The notes under the pieces are model-generated. The model did no database searches. It had not been told where the DNA came from and saw only the letters and a list, made by a program, of their open reading frames with translations. The position numbers and the translations under genes are program-made. From Sipunculus nudus (Eukaryota > Annelida > Sipuncula > Golfingiida > Sipunculidae): 64,000 bases of DNA. Positions 12,310 through 23,876 of this stretch are shown one piece after another (positions within the stretch are counted from its first letter, which is position 1; each line of letters opens with the position of its first letter). The stretch is taken from contig CM049316.1 in NCBI GenBank assembly GCA_026874595.1, positions 4,912,339 to 4,976,338 on the forward strand, written 5' to 3'.

Positions 12310-13440
12310 TTTACAAACTTATAAATTTATAGCAACGTGTCAATAAGGCTTTTATTCTCATTATGATCTGCACAACCTGTTAGATAAACGACTTACACAT
12401 ATCTGGCATCACAACTCCAGTATTTACAACCCATTCAGTTATCTGGTTATAGAACGAAAGACTCACAGTGCATTCAAAAAATATGTGTGATCGTCTCTTC
12501 TTCATTCGAACAATACGAGCATTAATTAGTGTCTATTATTTTCCATTTATGCAATTTTCGTCTACCGATAAAGTATTATGAAGAATCCTGTACTGTGTTG
12601 TCTTAAATATATATCAAGCGTGACAGAAATAAATATGATTTAGTGCTTGTTTCCACATGGTGTTTTGGTTAAACATGGTTTCTACTTTTTCTTTATTTGG
12701 TGGCTCACATTTTCGAGATTAACCAAAATTATTGGTCTACATGAGGACATATATCCATCATCTTTTCCCTTTTTTTTCTATGAATTAAATTACAGCTTGT
12801 CTATGACTGGCTGTTAATGATCCGTTAGAAATACTGCTGTTCAAACAGGATAATAAGTCATCAACCAGAAGATCAAAAAAGGTTATATATAACTCTTTAG
12901 GTAGACCATCGTTACCTGGTTTTTTATATACTTTGCATTTCCTTTAACGCTTCTAGTATATCCTTTTTGTCAGTTGCGGCATCGCAAATACGAGCCTCAG
13001 TAACTGATAATGTTGGGATCTTAAGTTTGGATAAGAAATTGGAGCAATCTGAATCACTTATGTGAGTCGTCCCTGAATATTTCAATTTGGTAAAAGGATT
13101 TGATCTTATCCATAATTTCGTTCGGTGAACCTAACTCCTTAAGTTCTTTATAGTTCTTTATTAATTTCTTTATAATTGATTTATTCTTGTTTCTTTTTTT
13201 CTAATTTTAAGAAATATTTTGAACAACGTTCTCCTTCTTCGAACCATTGGACTCTTGATCTAATAATTTTTTCGTCTGTAACACGTGATTAAATACTCGC
13301 CAAGTTTTTGATAAGATATATCATATAAACTCTGGTTGGACTGGTCATTTCTATTTAAATTGTTTTCGACCCCGCTTATTTCTCTTCAAGGTTAATGAGA
13401 TCCGATCTTTCTTTCCTCTTTTTTTCTATGAATATTGAAT
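12310..13440 (-). pseudogene. L1/Tx1-like LINE pol remnant, internally deleted
   Basis: Read right to left, frameshifted fragments run in pol order. They include DKIKSFYQIEIFRDD, then FLSKLKIPTLSVTEARICD and KKDILEALKEMQS, then KKPGNDGLPKELYITFF near 12888-12940 (RT finger motif). Next come LLVDDLLSCLNSSISNGSLT and a PIILVNLENV segment. The palm with YxDD is missing. The sequence resumes with TTQYRILHNTLSVDENC near 12540-12600 and the C-terminal motif EEETITHIFFECTVSLSFY near 12455-12515, corresponding to the 'C..EET..HLF..C' zinc-like end. This is therefore the same broad LINE type as the plus-strand copy, but with a large internal deletion. It is non-functional. Confidence 0.85.
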
Positions 13441-13645
13441 AGAAATTTCTCTAATTTTGAATTTTAAATATTCAAGTGCTTTATATTGTTTTCTATAAGT
13501 AATATATAATCTTGATCATTCAATAATGAAACATTTAGTTTCCAATAGGAATGACCGTGAGTTTGATTCGACACTGAAACTACCGAGCAGATGACGACCG
13601 ATGGTCACTTAAGATTACTAGTTTTATCGAAATAATGTTTATATA

Positions 13646-13752
13646 TGTGACAAGACAACAGCGTATCTTGTCAGTTGTCATGTCAGATATTATTTGTAAC
13701 GCGGAGACCACGACTTGCGATGTATCGTTCTCAAGACCGAGAGGGAGCGACA
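13646..13752 (+). repeat. 5' LTR fragment
   Basis: It begins TGTGACAAGAC and matches 16358-16464 at about 94% by eye. It is cut after GAGGGAGCGACA, where RT coding sequence begins. Confidence 0.85.
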
Positions 13753-14360
13753 CGTTGTGAACAAAGACGGTATCAAGCCGGACCCAGAGAAAGTGCGAGT
13801 GGTAAAGGATTGGCCCATTCCAGTGATGCTTAAAGCCTTGAGATCTTTCATAGGTTTTGCAGTCTATTATTCCCGATTCGTTCAACGATTTTCCAAAATC
13901 GCCAAGCCATTGCATAGTCTCATTGCCAGAGTTATTGACAAGAGAAAACCAGACTAGAAAGGTGAAGAACAGTCCGATCACTGATGTTTGGGAAACGGTT
14001 CATCAAGAAGCATTTGAAAGTCAAAAAGGCACTAACAAGTGATCTGATCCTAGGATATCCTGATTTCACTAAAGAGTTTATAGTGGAAACTGACGCCTCA
14101 AACGACGGTTTGGGAGCGGTGCTTAGCCAAGTTCAGGGCAAGAAGAAGAAGGTGATAGCTTTCGCCAGTAGGAGCTTGAGAGGATCAGAGAAAAATCCGT
14201 CTAAATAGACCGCTCAAAGAAGATCGAGCTACTAGCCTTGAAATGGGCAGTTTGTGACCGTTTTAGAGAATACCTTCAAGGCAGTACATTCACTGTATTA
14301 ACGGACAATAATCCTTTGACCTACTTGATGACCAAGTCAAAGTTACCTGCTTTAGAGCAG
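13751..14360 (+). pseudogene. Gypsy pol: RT connection and RNase H
   Basis: The first frame (to 13957) reads HVVNKDGIKPDPEKVR, WPIP and LRSFIGFAVYYSRFVQ, the classic end of Ty3/gypsy RT. After a frameshift, 14041-14208 gives ILGYPDFTKEFIVETDASND and GLGAVLSQ, the first catalytic Asp region of RNase H, then IAFASRSLRGSEKN. A stop at 14205 and a further frame change separate it from 14238-14360, which gives LKWAVCDRFREYLQGS and TDNNPLTYLMTKSKLPALEQ. The element is broken in at least three places and cannot make a full enzyme. Confidence 0.9.
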
Positions 14361-14362
14361 AG

Positions 14363-15214
14363 GTGGGCAGCTTTAACTTACGAACCAAGTATAGACCTGG
14401 AGCGCACAATGCCAAGGCAGATGGATTGTCCAGGCAAGAGTCAAGGCCATGGGAAGTTACTGATACAGATACTTCCAATGAAGAAGAGGCAACACCAGCT
14501 CTGACCAGTTTACTTGGTACAACTGAACTACCGCTTGAAGTTCAGTATGCTGCATGGGAGGACAGGTTCAGCCAGCCCCAGGCTGAGGTGCAAGCAGCTG
14601 AAGTCGAAGCTACGACATTTCCGTCACTTTCCCTAGAATTGCTAGCGGATCTGCAGGAGAAGGATTCAGTAATTAAAAGATTCCTCCATTACTGGGAACA
14701 GGAGAAGAAACCTGGTGGTGCAATCCGAAAAAGAGAATCCAGACATGTGCAAACATATTTTCGCCAGTGGGACCGAATTAGCAGGAAAGAAGGAGTGCTA
14801 GTAAGGCATCTTATAGATCCAGTCCTAGGTGATATTTGGCAAATTTGTGTACCACAAGTTCTACAGGAAGACGTGCTAAAATCGTTACATGATAATCATG
14901 GCCAACAAGGCATGGAAAGAACGGAAGCACTTGTGAGATCGCGTTACTATTGGCCAGAGATATCGCGAGATAAACAGGACTGGGTACAGCGGTGTAACAG
15001 ATGTATTTTGGCACATCACCAGAAAATACGTACCCCTATGGGACATCTTACAGCCAGCAGACCTCTGGAAGTTGTGGCGATAGATTATACTCTATTGGAG
15101 AAGGGTAGTGACGGCAAGGAGAATGTCTTAGTTCTCACTGATATATTTACTAAGTGGGCAGTAACGAACCCCACAAAGGATCAGCCGCCAAGACTACAGC
15201 CAAGGTTTTGGTAA
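14363..15214 (+). pseudogene. Gypsy pol: RNase H end, integrase zinc domain and core start
   Basis: A long open frame of 283 codons. It starts in the RNase H tail (YRPGAHNAKADGLSRQ), then runs through an acidic linker. It then carries the integrase HHCC-type zinc domain (LHDNHGQQGMERTEALVRSRYYWP ending in CNRC). The first catalytic region follows (VVAIDYTLLEKGSDG, VLVLTDIFTKW). The frame breaks at about 15154-15175 just after TKW. The integrase would insert element cDNA into host chromosomes. Integrase follows RNase H, the ordinary Ty3/gypsy order. Confidence 0.9.
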
Positions 15215-15561
15215 AGGAATGGATTCAGAAGTTTGGGCCGATGCTGCGTTTGCATTCAGACCAAGGCCGTAATTTTGAATCGCGCTTGGTCCAGGAATTG
15301 TGTCATATATATGGTGTTCAAAAATCTCATAGCTGTCCTTATCACCCACAAGGAAATGCACAAGTGGAGCGCTATAATAGAACATTGCACAACCTTTTGA
15401 GAACACTCCCACCGGATGAGAAAAAGCGATGGCCTGACCATCTGTCAAATCTTACTTGGGTATATAATACTACACAGCACCCGTCAACCGGTTATACCCC
15501 ATTTTACTTCTTGTATGGCAGAGAGCCCTATTTACCAGTTGATATGCTAACGGGCAGATAG
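15154..15561 (+). pseudogene. Gypsy integrase catalytic core, C-terminal half
   Basis: After the frameshift the core continues with LRLHSDQGRNFESRLVQEL (second catalytic Asp), GVQKSHSCPYHPQGNAQVER (third catalytic acidic residue in the QVER context) and YNTTQHPSTGYTPFYFLYGR. All three parts of the D,D-35-E arrangement can be seen, but they are split over two frames. Stop codon at 15559-15561. Confidence 0.9.
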
Positions 15562-16357
15562 ACTAAGGAAGGATCTCAGCCGTCAACTCCAGAAAATTGG
15601 GTGAAAGTACACCAGAGAAGTTTTAAATGAGGGCGTACAAACATGTCCAACAGAAGTTAGCACCAGGCGGCAGCTGCGAGAAAAGAGATTTTTGACAGAA
15701 AGGCTAATAAAGCCCCTCTTAGGGTAGGAACTCAAGTTAACCTACGGCAACATTCGTTAGGAAGGAACAAAATACAAGATTGTTACGGAAAGAAACACTT
15801 TAAAGTGATTGAGAGAGGTGGAACAAAGGACATATACAAAATTAAACCTGCAGATGGTTTCGGAGAAAGCAAGTGGGTTAATAGAACCCAGATTAGGGAA
15901 CGTCCCAGACGATTACCTTACTTTAAGCCAATACCTTCTGCACAAGAGGAGAGTGACTCTGATAGAGAGGAAATTCGAGTTTTGCGATACCCTGCAAGAG
16001 AGCAAGAGGTTGAGCAGGATATTAACATTGTTGGAGGAGTTCAACAAGGCATGCCTTCTGAACGAGATTCGACAGTGCACCCGAGAGAGTCTGAAAGGAC
16101 CACTGCTGGTCAGCACCGGAATCTCCATCATGAGCCAAGGTCAGCTTGGAATTCATTAGAGTATAGACCAAGGACAGAGAATGTAGCAGTCAGTCCACTG
16201 ACGGTTAACCGCAGTTGCAAGAGACTATGGTAAAGATAATCATTGGTTCTGCGTTACCAAGATTTGCGAAGTACCCGATTATTTTGAAGATCCTCCAGAT
16301 CTTTTCCTTCATGAGCCTTGTGGTTGGAGGATATGGCTCATAAAGAACCGGGGTGGA
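15562..16357 (+). pseudogene. Gypsy integrase C-terminal tail and 3' untranslated part
   Basis: Interrupted frames give ENWVKVHQRSF, ARKEIFDRKANKAPLRVGTQV and YKIKPADGFGESKWVNRTQI, the usual integrase C-terminal barrel region. A polar, Glu/Arg-rich tail in the 15805-16233 frame follows. A short non-coding stretch with a purine tract precedes the right LTR. Confidence 0.75.
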
Positions 16358-16464
16358 TGTGACAAGACAACAGAGTATCTTGTCAGTTGTCATGTCAGAT
16401 ATTATTTGTAACACGGAGACCGCTACTTGCGATGAATTGTTCTCAAGACCGAGAGGGAGCGACA
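16358..16464 (+). repeat. 3' LTR, part shared with the 5' fragment (true end further right)
   Basis: It begins TGTGACAAGACAAC directly after the purine tract. Only 107 bp can be checked against the left copy. The LTR should continue into 16465-17200, but I cannot place its CA end or any target duplication. Confidence 0.75.
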
Positions 16465-18780
16465 TCTGTGGCCCAGTGTGGAACTATTCTGCTTCTAGGT
16501 AAGTTCACGTGACTAGACAACTTTGCACACGAGATCAGGAATATGGCCGTCACGGAGGTTTGTGTGTCGAACCGATGGGATTTTGCCTGTTACGAGCTGA
16601 TGAAAGAATTGTCAACGCTTGTCCGATGTTTCTGTCCATCGTAGAGACTTTTTTTTATGATCGGCCGAGGTTTGTGTACCATATTTATTGTGTTTATGTT
16701 AAATTCCATCGAGGATGGGAGGCCGGTTTAGATTTTACCATATGAATGCTGATGTCAGAATTTGTCTTAACCAGCTAAATGCGCAGTTTACATTTACAGT
16801 AACCCAGCCTAGGAACTCACTCATTTTTGTATTTATTATCACTTGATATGCTAAATGCCTTATTGTGTCCATCATTCATATTGATACGGAGTGTCAGTAT
16901 ATTTAAGATGCAACTTTTCGTAATAATGATATTCGTTAGACGAAACACTCAATTCAATTCGTAACCCGTGTCACGTGATACACGCGTGATTGAGTAGCAG
17001 TTAAAGCGGAGCGCTATTTATCATTAACAAGGTGTTGAACTTTTGACAGGATTGTATCAGTACTGTGTATGTTTAAACATCAGATTGTTGATAGTGGTCA
17101 TAATCATTTTATGTTGATAGGTTTGTATTTAATATGTTATTGACAGACATAAATAACATATGGCTATGGATATGGATACAGCAGAATAACCTGTTTAGTG
17201 CATTTTACTCTGTTTGTTTACTTTGAAATAAGTTATGAAAGTAACCTTGACCTACTTTTGACTTACTTATGGTGATACAAAGTTCATGTAATTCTGAGAT
17301 AAGTATATTCTTTATAACATATTTTTATATGGCTTAGTGGTGAAACATATATGCAGTTTCCACATACATACCTGATATGAGAGACCTCTTATGTCCATGC
17401 CCAATGATGATTGGTGTATAAGTGTTTAAGCTACATTGGTAATACTACTGATTATTGTTATTTGTTTAAGTTTTCAATGCTGGTAACTTATACCATGTTA
17501 TTTTTTGTGTATTTATACAGGTACTAGCCACGCTTTTTTATGTGTAATAACCAATTTTTCGTCATATGTACTTGTGAACTGTCAACCACTGTATGGACGC
17601 ATATTGTGCACTACTGTTATTTCGGAGAAAAAAGTGTTTTCCCGGCAGCATGGATCCCCTTTGTTTGTTGTTGACCGCACCCGGTCACATATATGCATTA
17701 AGCTCAGCTCCAGCAAAGATATAATCCAATCTCCGTTGTCTAATAGGCGTTTTGGACCTACATGTATACTGAGATTTTCCTGGGCGTCTTATTCTCCAAA
17801 GATCGATTAATGAGATAAAAAAGATATAATAGTTTTACTGATTAAGACTATGAGATATTTTTTACCATTTATCACTGCCGTTAGTAAAATATATCGGCCA
17901 TTTGTATCGGTATATTTAGTTATCGCCTCCAAGTCAATATTTATCCCCATTGAAATCATGAAAATAACTCCTACATGGCCATTCTTTCCTCCGTTGCGTT
18001 TCCACATTTTCTGTACTGTGCGTTTCCTGCAAAAATATAATACTATTGGCACTTTTTTTCATTTGAAAACCAATTGTATATTTGATTCTTTTTTACTTTT
18101 CCCAAAGCCTCTTACATGTAGTGTTTTAATAAAAAAAATTGAATTGAGTATACGTAGTCGATTGATTCTCCTGATAGACTTTGTTCCTGTTCTTTGCTTT
18201 ACACCCAGTTATAACAACATACACGTCGCCACTTTTATCAAATGACTCAATATAAAGTATAACTATGCTTAAACTGAGCTTTTCCTGACACATGTATACC
18301 CCGAACCTGACATGCTTACTGAATCACATATCTTGACATCATAACAAATAAAGAAAATTAAAACAAAATTCATATTTGAACCAAAAAAAAGACGCTTTCG
18401 GCGCTGTTCGAGAAGTGCAAGTTTTTAGCAGTAAAATAAAGATGTGCTAAACGCTTGCGGATAGTCTATATTTAACCAAAAAAATTATTTGTTTGTGTAT
18501 TTAAAGAGATATAAAGAATTTAATACTGATAGTATTTGTGGAAAATCGCAGGAAAAAAGGAACAAAACAGACCGGCTCCGCATAACGTATCAGTCTCCCG
18601 GTAATATTAGCGAAGTGCTTTTGTCATATATCAATAATAAACCCATTTATTAGTCAACAAATATACCACATTATACACATTTTAAAATAAAAATTCCCTG
18701 TCAAAGGAATACAATTATTTCAGAAATATTTATTTTTTATCGCGCATCACGTCATAGGTTGCCTCAATGCAATTGTGTGG
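16465..18780. other. LTR continuation, then no recognisable gene
   Basis: The first few hundred bases are presumably LTR. Beyond that, frames of up to 131 codons (for example 17850-18245 plus) are low-complexity, AT-rich and domain-free. No array or element end was seen. Confidence 0.35.
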
Positions 18781-18783
18781 GAG

Positions 18784-19134
18784 TACAGTCTTGATGGGTT
18801 TTGTTTTGTCGCCTCTGCCCAGTACAGTCTTGATGGGTTTTGTTTTGTCGCCTCTGCCCAGTACAGTCTTGATGGGTTTTGTTTTGTCGCCTCTGCCCAG
18901 TACAGTCTTGTTGGGTTTTGTTTTGTCGCCTCTGCCCAGTACAGTCTTGATGGGTTTTGTTTTGTCGCCTCTGCCCAGTACAGTCTTGATGGGTTTTGTT
19001 CTGTCGCCTCTGCCCAGTACAGTCTTGATGGGTTTTGTTCTGTCGCCTCTGCCCAGTACAGTCTTGATGGGTTTTGTTCTGTCGCCTCTGCCCAGTACAG
19101 TCTTGATGGGTTTTGTTTTGTCGCCTCTGCCCAT
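18784..19134. repeat. 39-bp minisatellite, 9 units
   Basis: Nine almost identical 39-bp units are present (plus strand: AGTACAGTCTTGATGGG then TTTTGTTTTGTCGCCTCTG ...). A few units differ by TTTTGTC/TTCTGTC or GATGGG/GTTGGG. Because 39 is divisible by three and the unit lacks stops, five overlapping frames stay open across it. On minus it reads as a 13-residue repeat (WAEATKQNPSRLY) continuing the LINE ORF1 frame to its right. High similarity between units implies recent amplification or ongoing homogenisation. Confidence 0.95.
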
Positions 19135-19137
19135 GAG

Positions 19138-19795
19138 TAGTTATCCCCCGCACCACTGAACTTGTGAACCTTATTTCGCCTGTCTTTGACATACACTGTT
19201 CCGTCAGCTGTCGAACAATCCGAGATAATCTTTTCTCGTTTCAGACTCACCTTCTCACCGGCCATTTTTAAGCGTTACTTGCTTTCATTATGACGCGTTT
19301 TGTCCTGTGCGACACAAACTTGACAAGGCTTTGACGGGATTTACCTGTAGGGAGAGGATGACCGACCCGGTGAGACCTCTCCATGTCACTGCTGAATATC
19401 AACATTCAAGTTGTTTCCGGCCAAGTCTGTAATAAACTGATTGGTGTCCTCATCCTTCTTTCCTGGCCAAGGATTAATGATTCTGATAGAGTTCCGTCTA
19501 GAATATTTTAATGTTTCCCAAGACCCTCTTCCAAATAATTTATTTTTTTTTCTAACTGACACACCGTTTCCAAAAACCCTTCTATTTTACATTCATAATT
19601 TTTAAGTCTATTTTCGACTGCGGCATCAATGTCTACAAAGGATGACCTTATGGTTTCAGAAATCAGAGCAGCACTCAGGAGGCTGGTGAACCTCTCAACA
19701 TCATCAGGGAAGAGAGCAGAGTCAATATCCTGCTTTTTGTCTTTAACATTCAGATTTGCCAGTGGTTAATCTTCAGAAGAGTCAAAATTAGCCAT
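19138..19795 (-). pseudogene. LINE ORF1-type RNA-binding protein remnant
   Basis: It starts with MANFDSSED at 19795. After a stop it continues with a helical stretch (VERFTSLLSAALISETIRSS), a coiled-coil-like piece (CQLEKKINYLEEGLGKH) and, in another frame, RRNSIRIINPWPGKKDED and LNVDI. HRVG then lies near 19355-19370, resembling the RRM of L1-type ORF1. The last part, MAGEKVSLKREKIISD to VYVKDRRNKVHKF (19265-19150), resembles the ORF1 C-terminal domain (role: binding element RNA). Frameshifts make it inactive. The frame then runs into the 39-bp array. Confidence 0.6.
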
Positions 19796-19799
19796 ATTA

Positions 19800-21080
19800 G
19801 AGCGTTAATTGTTAGTAGTGTTTAATCCACCACCGCCGGAAAAGTCACTTAAAAATCTTGTCTCTCGGACAAACTTTCGTGCTGTGTTGCCATTTATTTG
19901 TGTACACAATTTAACCATAATGAAGACCTTGACCTACATACTACGATCAATTACAGAGTTCATTAACACCTCTGAAAATGTACAATATTTGCAATGATAT
20001 AATTATTTAGCCTTCGGCCTTTCAAACATGTATGTTAGAGAACTTTAAACATGAGATATAGCCCTTTAATATTTTAAAACAAACATAGTTTTTACTCACA
20101 TTCTCTCTCTCACACCTATCTTCTTGTTGGCTCAGGAAAAGAAGTTTCTCGTGTCAAGCATACACTTCATCAAACTGTCCCGAATACAATTAGTTATATC
20201 AAAATTGGACTATTGTACCTCGATCTCTACGTCTGGGAATAACCGGGAATAATATTACAGAGTATGCTAAGTAATGACACGCAGGGCCATGGCGGCCTCA
20301 GGAAGTAGAACAAAATAAGTATATATATGTATATTTAACGTTTACACTTGTTAAGAATTAATGAGAGAATTCAGTTCAAAGTGTTTACGTCTGCTTTTAC
20401 GTGTTAATGTGTTAAAGGATCTGCTCCAGAGTCCTTTGAAGGACTCGATGAGACTAATGCTTAATCATGAACTGATCCTTCTCCACCCACCAGATCACAC
20501 TAATTCATCAACATTCCATCACAGAAGCTAAAACAAGGTCCAGCCTTGGCTGTGTCTGACCTTGTATGTTAAATGAGCATAAGTTACTTATATTTTTTTT
20601 TCAGTGTATATAAAGAACATGTCTATTAACAATCAAAAACAATCTTTTACTTGCTTATCATTCATATCATTATTATTATTTCACTAAAGTTAACTGTTGT
20701 CCGTTGTTTGTTGAAATGGTACAAAACAAAAAAATGTGCTTTGACACATATGGGATTGCTTATATATTTACATATATATAAATAAATATATATATATTGT
20801 TTGTTCAGCACTGACCGACTGACCGTGGTTCGGGGCACAGTGTGATAACCATCTTAGCTGAGCCACCTTTATATTACCAGTGTATGTTCTCAGCTTCATT
20901 TCGTGGATGCAGTTATTAAACCACGAACACACGAAACCACTGTAACAGAAGTATTCTCTTTCAAAAATTCAAATACCCTATGACTTTCCTTTTGCACAGC
21001 ATTTTAAGCCCACGATGTCTTAATCTACAATATTTATATATTTCTAATACTTATAATGGAATTCGTTTGTTCGCAATGTT
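19800..21080. other. No gene recognised
   Basis: AT-rich sequence with a short TA-rich stretch near 20760-20800. No domains, arrays or element ends seen. Confidence 0.35.
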
Positions 21081-21082
21081 CT

Positions 21083-21556
21083 CTACGCTCTTTACACAGC
21101 GCTTTACCCATAGACCAACTACCTATATCGTAAGCGCTGTTTGTTATAACCTTGTATCCTGAACCTCTACACCAGAGGGGAGCACTGTATTTTGGTCCAA
21201 TCAGATGAGACCCTGTGCTGTTGACAAAACGGTTTAACAGCCAAGCGAGGAATACACGGAGCCAATGTTGTTCATTTCGTTTTAAGTGACAGCTCATCAC
21301 CCCGGCGACCGTTTGAACAGGCCACAGGCTGAGAGAATTGCCCCACACGTGTGGTTTCTGGGCGGAGCCTGATGCCTATCGAGTGTTTGTTGACTTGCAT
21401 TTTATTGGCTGCTCGTCACATCAGCAGTTTTTTTTTACAGCAGACAGGCCCATGTGCACCACCTGGTGTTTAAGTGCATCATAAACGGTCAAAGCAGGCA
21501 GCGCGAAAATCTGTAGCTTCTTTAGAAGCGCAAGATTTCCGCTGCCTCGGGAGCGT
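21083..21556 (+). repeat. Interspersed repeat R1a, copy 1
   Basis: It matches 23877-24572 in the same orientation over its length. Shared runs include ACGCTCTTTACACAGC, CCTATATCGTAAGCGC, ACACCAGAG.GGGAGCACTG, CACAGGCT.AGAGA, and GCGCAAGATTTCCGCTGCCT near the end. The second copy carries an extra about 190 bp (24181-24370). No coding capacity is preserved between copies. Confidence 0.8.
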
Positions 21557-21975
21557 AAATGTTCTCTAAAACCGCGTTGTGTACAATACTGTGCCATACA
21601 TTATTTTAAAGGTTATTATCGCCGCAATGACATAGGCGTTTTAATGTACATATAGTTTTGAGTGACTTTTCAGTTTGAACTGACTTGCACAGAGGTTAGA
21701 CCGAGCACAGCCGAAATGCTTTCGGCAATGACCGGTATGCTTGCATCGTGGTCACGAAACCTCAAAGGACTATTGTTCATATGAATACCGCTTGCTTTTA
21801 GTGAGGGATTTCAGAATGTCTGGCCCTTCAAATATGAACAAGGCTCCAACCTACGTGCGTGGTCAGTAAAAGAGAAAAAACATGTTACTCTCTTTATGAA
21901 ATGGATAGTTCAACCCAGGAGAATTAATGACAAAACCTATTTCAAGGTCCCGCTATTTCAGGAATAGGGCTGAGG
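21557..21975 (+). repeat. Interspersed repeat R1b, copy 1
   Basis: It matches 63555-64000 in the same orientation (for example TCT.TAAAACCGCGTT, CTTTCGGCAA.GACCGG, GTTCAACCCAGGAG.ATTAA, GACAAAACCTA). It follows R1a directly, so R1a and R1b may be parts of one larger element. The second R1b copy is cut by the window edge. Confidence 0.75.
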
Positions 21976-22532
21976 TGGGGTGGAGTGGTGGCGGGGGTGT
22001 CAGGCCTCAAAATATGTCTGATACGATGAAATAAAAAAGGTTGCGTTGGCTGAAAATGGGATACGGACCCCTCTGCATGGAGTCCCGTTGGGTCCGCTTC
22101 TGCTGCTTACGAGGTATGCATATTTTTGTTTCTTTCTTCAGGAACTGTTTCCTTGCAACATACATTTAATAAATCTTTCATGTGTTCCTCACATCAACCT
22201 AATCTTTTTAAGTCTAACGATAGAATCAAGTCAAATTTCAACGAAAACCTAAATGGTCCCGCGTCTCATTCCGGTTCGCAATGTAAAATTCATCGCTGAC
22301 CAGGTCTTCAAGGTAAACATACCGGGGTATGAATTTCTTGCCACGAGCACAGAGCCACAAAATAAATGTAAAAATATTTATACACATTTTATTGAGACAG
22401 TTTCTCACTGAAAAAAAAACAACTATATTTTCTGTTAACTTTTAGAATAAAAAAGGAGCCAACATTCCACATCTCAGTTAATATATCTCCCCAACCCCGG
22501 TAATAAGCCCGGTATACCGGGTTTATAAGCTA

Positions 22533-22533
<1 letters not shown>

Positions 22534-22600
<67 letters not shown>

Positions 22601-22636
22601 TGATATATGTGAGTGTGTGTGTGTGTGTGTGTGTGT
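22534..22636. repeat. Compound microsatellite (AT)n-(GT)n
   Basis: An uninterrupted AT run of about 63 bp (22534-22596) is followed after a short break by a GT run at 22613-22636. Confidence 0.97.
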
Positions 22637-22639
22637 TGC

Positions 22640-23875
22640 TCATGATTCGGATGGTTTACATATTAGCGAGTACAAATTTTAGGGGATCTGTAGGAATATT
22701 GTTTGCTAGTTCAGGTCAGATAGACCAATATCACCGTCAAAACTGGGCACTTGGTGAACATCATTGTATGACAATGCTGTTAGCATATTTACCAAAGAAA
22801 TTTCGTGTATAGAGCATGACTCCAGGTCTCACCACCATATAGTAAATGTTTGCAGGCTGAAACCATGGGCCTCGTGCCATTTAGTTTGAGGACTTTTTGG
22901 TATCTTAATTTTATATGCCGTCTTAAATGGGAAGTATTATGGTTTACTTTCAATCACGTAGTACGTTCGTTAATTTTTACTGTCGCTGTGATTACTTAGC
23001 AACAGTTTGAATTCTCGGCAAAACCCATACATAGTTAATGAGGTCGGAGGTCACATGACATGACACCCTTGCAGCGCTTTTGTTATCCTTTAATATCCTT
23101 ATAGTTTCAGTGGTTTTAATAACTTTTCAGAAACCATATTTTGTATTAGCAAAAGGAATGGATGCATATTTATAAAGGCTGCACAAAACTTTACATTAAT
23201 ATATTATCCATAGAGTCACAGTAGGAGTGATATACCTTGAGACTAAACACTTCTCAAACACCTATATTTATGCCAACCTAACATTTCCCAGGAACTGGAT
23301 TTGCATTGGTGTCTACCCATAATAGCAAGCTTTTGTCCAAAGCAGCCGCATTCGAACCACTCGCACGTTTCACACATCATGTTCCTGATTAAAAGGCACA
23401 TAAGTCAACCTTTTTTGTGCACAATGTAAATATTTATTCTGATGAGGTACAAATATTATACTGTGAGGTATATTGATAATAATGTGTGCATGATAGCTGA
23501 GGTAATCTGTCGATTGCCTATTGATAATTCCTGCGTGTCACGGCTATTTTAACGAGTTAATGACATACCTGAAATAAGCTCTTCATATATTTTTTATATC
23601 TTAACCACATGGAGACCACAAATATATAAATGGTACGGAATATTTGATTAATCGGTGAATGTTTTTTACACGGACATTCGCCAAAATTAGTTTTATCTAA
23701 AATATTAAACTACATTTTAAGCACAAGGAATGATACTATATTGAACTTTTGGATTTTGATCCAGATGGCCGTCTTAATTCATAATCGGGCAGTATACATG
23801 CTGCCATTAAAATGTTTTTAAATATTCAAAAAGATAACTGTTGTTCCCATAATATCTTAAATATGCAAAGACTTA
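22640..23875. other. No gene recognised
   Basis: The only sizeable frame (22600-22812, plus) begins inside the microsatellite and shows no domain. No array or element end seen. Confidence 0.35.
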
Positions 23876-23876
23876 C

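Larger units (their letters stand above)
13646..16464 (+). mobile_element. Ty3/gypsy LTR retrotransposon, 5'-deleted
   Basis: Two 107-bp segments (13646-13752 and 16358-16464) beginning TGTGACAAGACAAC match at about 101 positions and flank pol sequence on plus. The left one is a truncated 5' LTR joined directly to the last third of RT. A 6-bp overlap (GCGACA) sits at the junction. Primer-binding site, gag, protease and most RT are missing. A purine tract (AGAACCGGGGTGGA) stands just before the right LTR. Pol order after the junction is RT end, RNase H, integrase. The true right LTR end is not defined because the left copy is cut after 107 bp. Confidence 0.85.

Noticed and set aside
21034-21348. 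104-codon minus frame in R1a
   Set aside because: The second R1a copy (23877-24572) breaks the frame, so the sequence is not under coding constraint.
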